A DNA stretch of 7,034 nt from an uncultured Corynebacterium sp. (GTDB lineage: Bacteria; Actinomycetota; Actinomycetes; Mycobacteriales; Mycobacteriaceae). The notes below the pieces were generated by a model. It had not been told where the DNA came from and ran no database searches. It was given only the letters and a program-made list of their open reading frames with translations. Both the position numbers and the translations under genes were made by a program. The stretch lies in NCBI GenBank assembly GCA_915275065.1, contig CAJZGD010000133.1:1-7034 (forward strand), written 5' to 3'. Positions 6,845-7,034 of this stretch are shown piece after piece. The stretch's first letter is position 1; each line of letters starts with the position of its first letter.

Positions 6845-7034
6845 ATGTATTCCGAATATATGTTTTGGCGAAGAATGCCTGACGAAAAGAACATGCTCAC
6901 CACCCTGCGTCACCAGGTAGCGCAAGATAACAACCTGCGTTTCTATATTTTCTTCAAGTTCGAGACGCTGCAAAAATTTTCCGACATGACACGCCAATAC
7001 GGTGGCGCACTGCTCTGGCATTGGGATTTTACAG
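6845..7034 (+). CDS. unrecognised protein, N-terminal part only (3' truncated)
   Basis: From ATG 6845-6847 the frame stays open for 63 codons to the end of the window. A purine-rich AAAGAAAG at 6828-6835 lies about nine bases upstream and could serve as a weak ribosome binding site. The visible peptide is rich in aromatic residues (about 14 of 63 are Phe, Tyr or Trp) and contains RFYIFFKFETLQKF and ALLWHWDF. There is no signal peptide and no motif I can assign. Third positions are richer in G/C (about 60%) than first or second, and Asn, Thr and Leu codons favour C or G endings, which supports this strand. The codon-aligned minus frame is also open across the same bases, but it uses rare ATA and AGG codons, so it is less likely. 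The lower GC than the neighbouring operons suggests possible acquisition. Function unknown. Confidence 0.4.
   Translation, partial: MYSEYMFWRRMPDEKNMLTTLRHQVAQDNNLRFYIFFKFETLQKFSDMTRQYGGALLWHWDFT

Noticed and set aside
6645..6845. 66-codon minus-strand frame with a TTG start
   Set aside because: No ribosome binding site, no recognisable motif and implausible composition.
6842..7034. Open minus-strand frame ending at a TGA at 6842-6844
   Set aside because: It is the codon-aligned antisense of the plus-strand frame from 6845. It uses several rare codons (ATA, AGG), so the plus strand is preferred, but it is not fully excluded.

Overview
The window looks like a chromosomal segment of a high-GC actinobacterium, most likely Corynebacterium or a close relative. 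The main genes are GC-rich with strong G/C at third codon positions. pyrD is of the class 2 (quinone-linked) type, and the tRNA-Leu gene does not encode its 3' CCA. The genus is an inference; no database search could be run.

Layout. (1) Positions 1-1101 (+) hold the 3' part of a lipoprotein gene whose start lies before the window. Its lipobox and a beta-propeller-like body are visible. (2) Positions 1138-2262 (+) hold a complete pyrD, 36 bases downstream and probably in the same transcript, followed by an intrinsic terminator at 2284-2312. (3) A three-gene minus-strand operon converges on pyrD. Reading right to left, it is ABC half-transporter A (about 6315 to 4693), ABC half-transporter B (4696 to 2885, ATGA overlap) and a YbhB/YbcL-type PEBP protein (2881 to 2324, 3 bases after the previous stop). 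(4) Positions 6443-6528 (+) are tRNA-Leu(GAG) with its own terminator at 6538-6565. (5) From about 6566 to the end the DNA is visibly poorer in GC (roughly 45-50% by eye), has no recognisable gene, and ends inside an unrecognised open frame that starts at 6845. It may be the edge of an accessory region next to the tRNA.

How the genes may work together. The two ABC proteins should form one heterodimeric exporter. Their nucleotide-binding domains are degenerate in complementary ways. Subunit A has a canonical LSGGQ signature and Walker B but no Walker A, no clear Q-loop glutamine and no switch histidine. Subunit B has intact Walker A, Q-loop, Walker B and switch histidine, but its signature reads LMPEV. 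Only one composite ATP site (B's Walker motifs plus A's LSGGQ) could work; the other is stripped on both sides. This is the most interesting feature of the window. The PEBP protein appears translationally coupled to the exporter, but its role there is unknown. The lipoprotein-pyrD pair is a separate unit; pyrD makes orotate for pyrimidine synthesis at the membrane.
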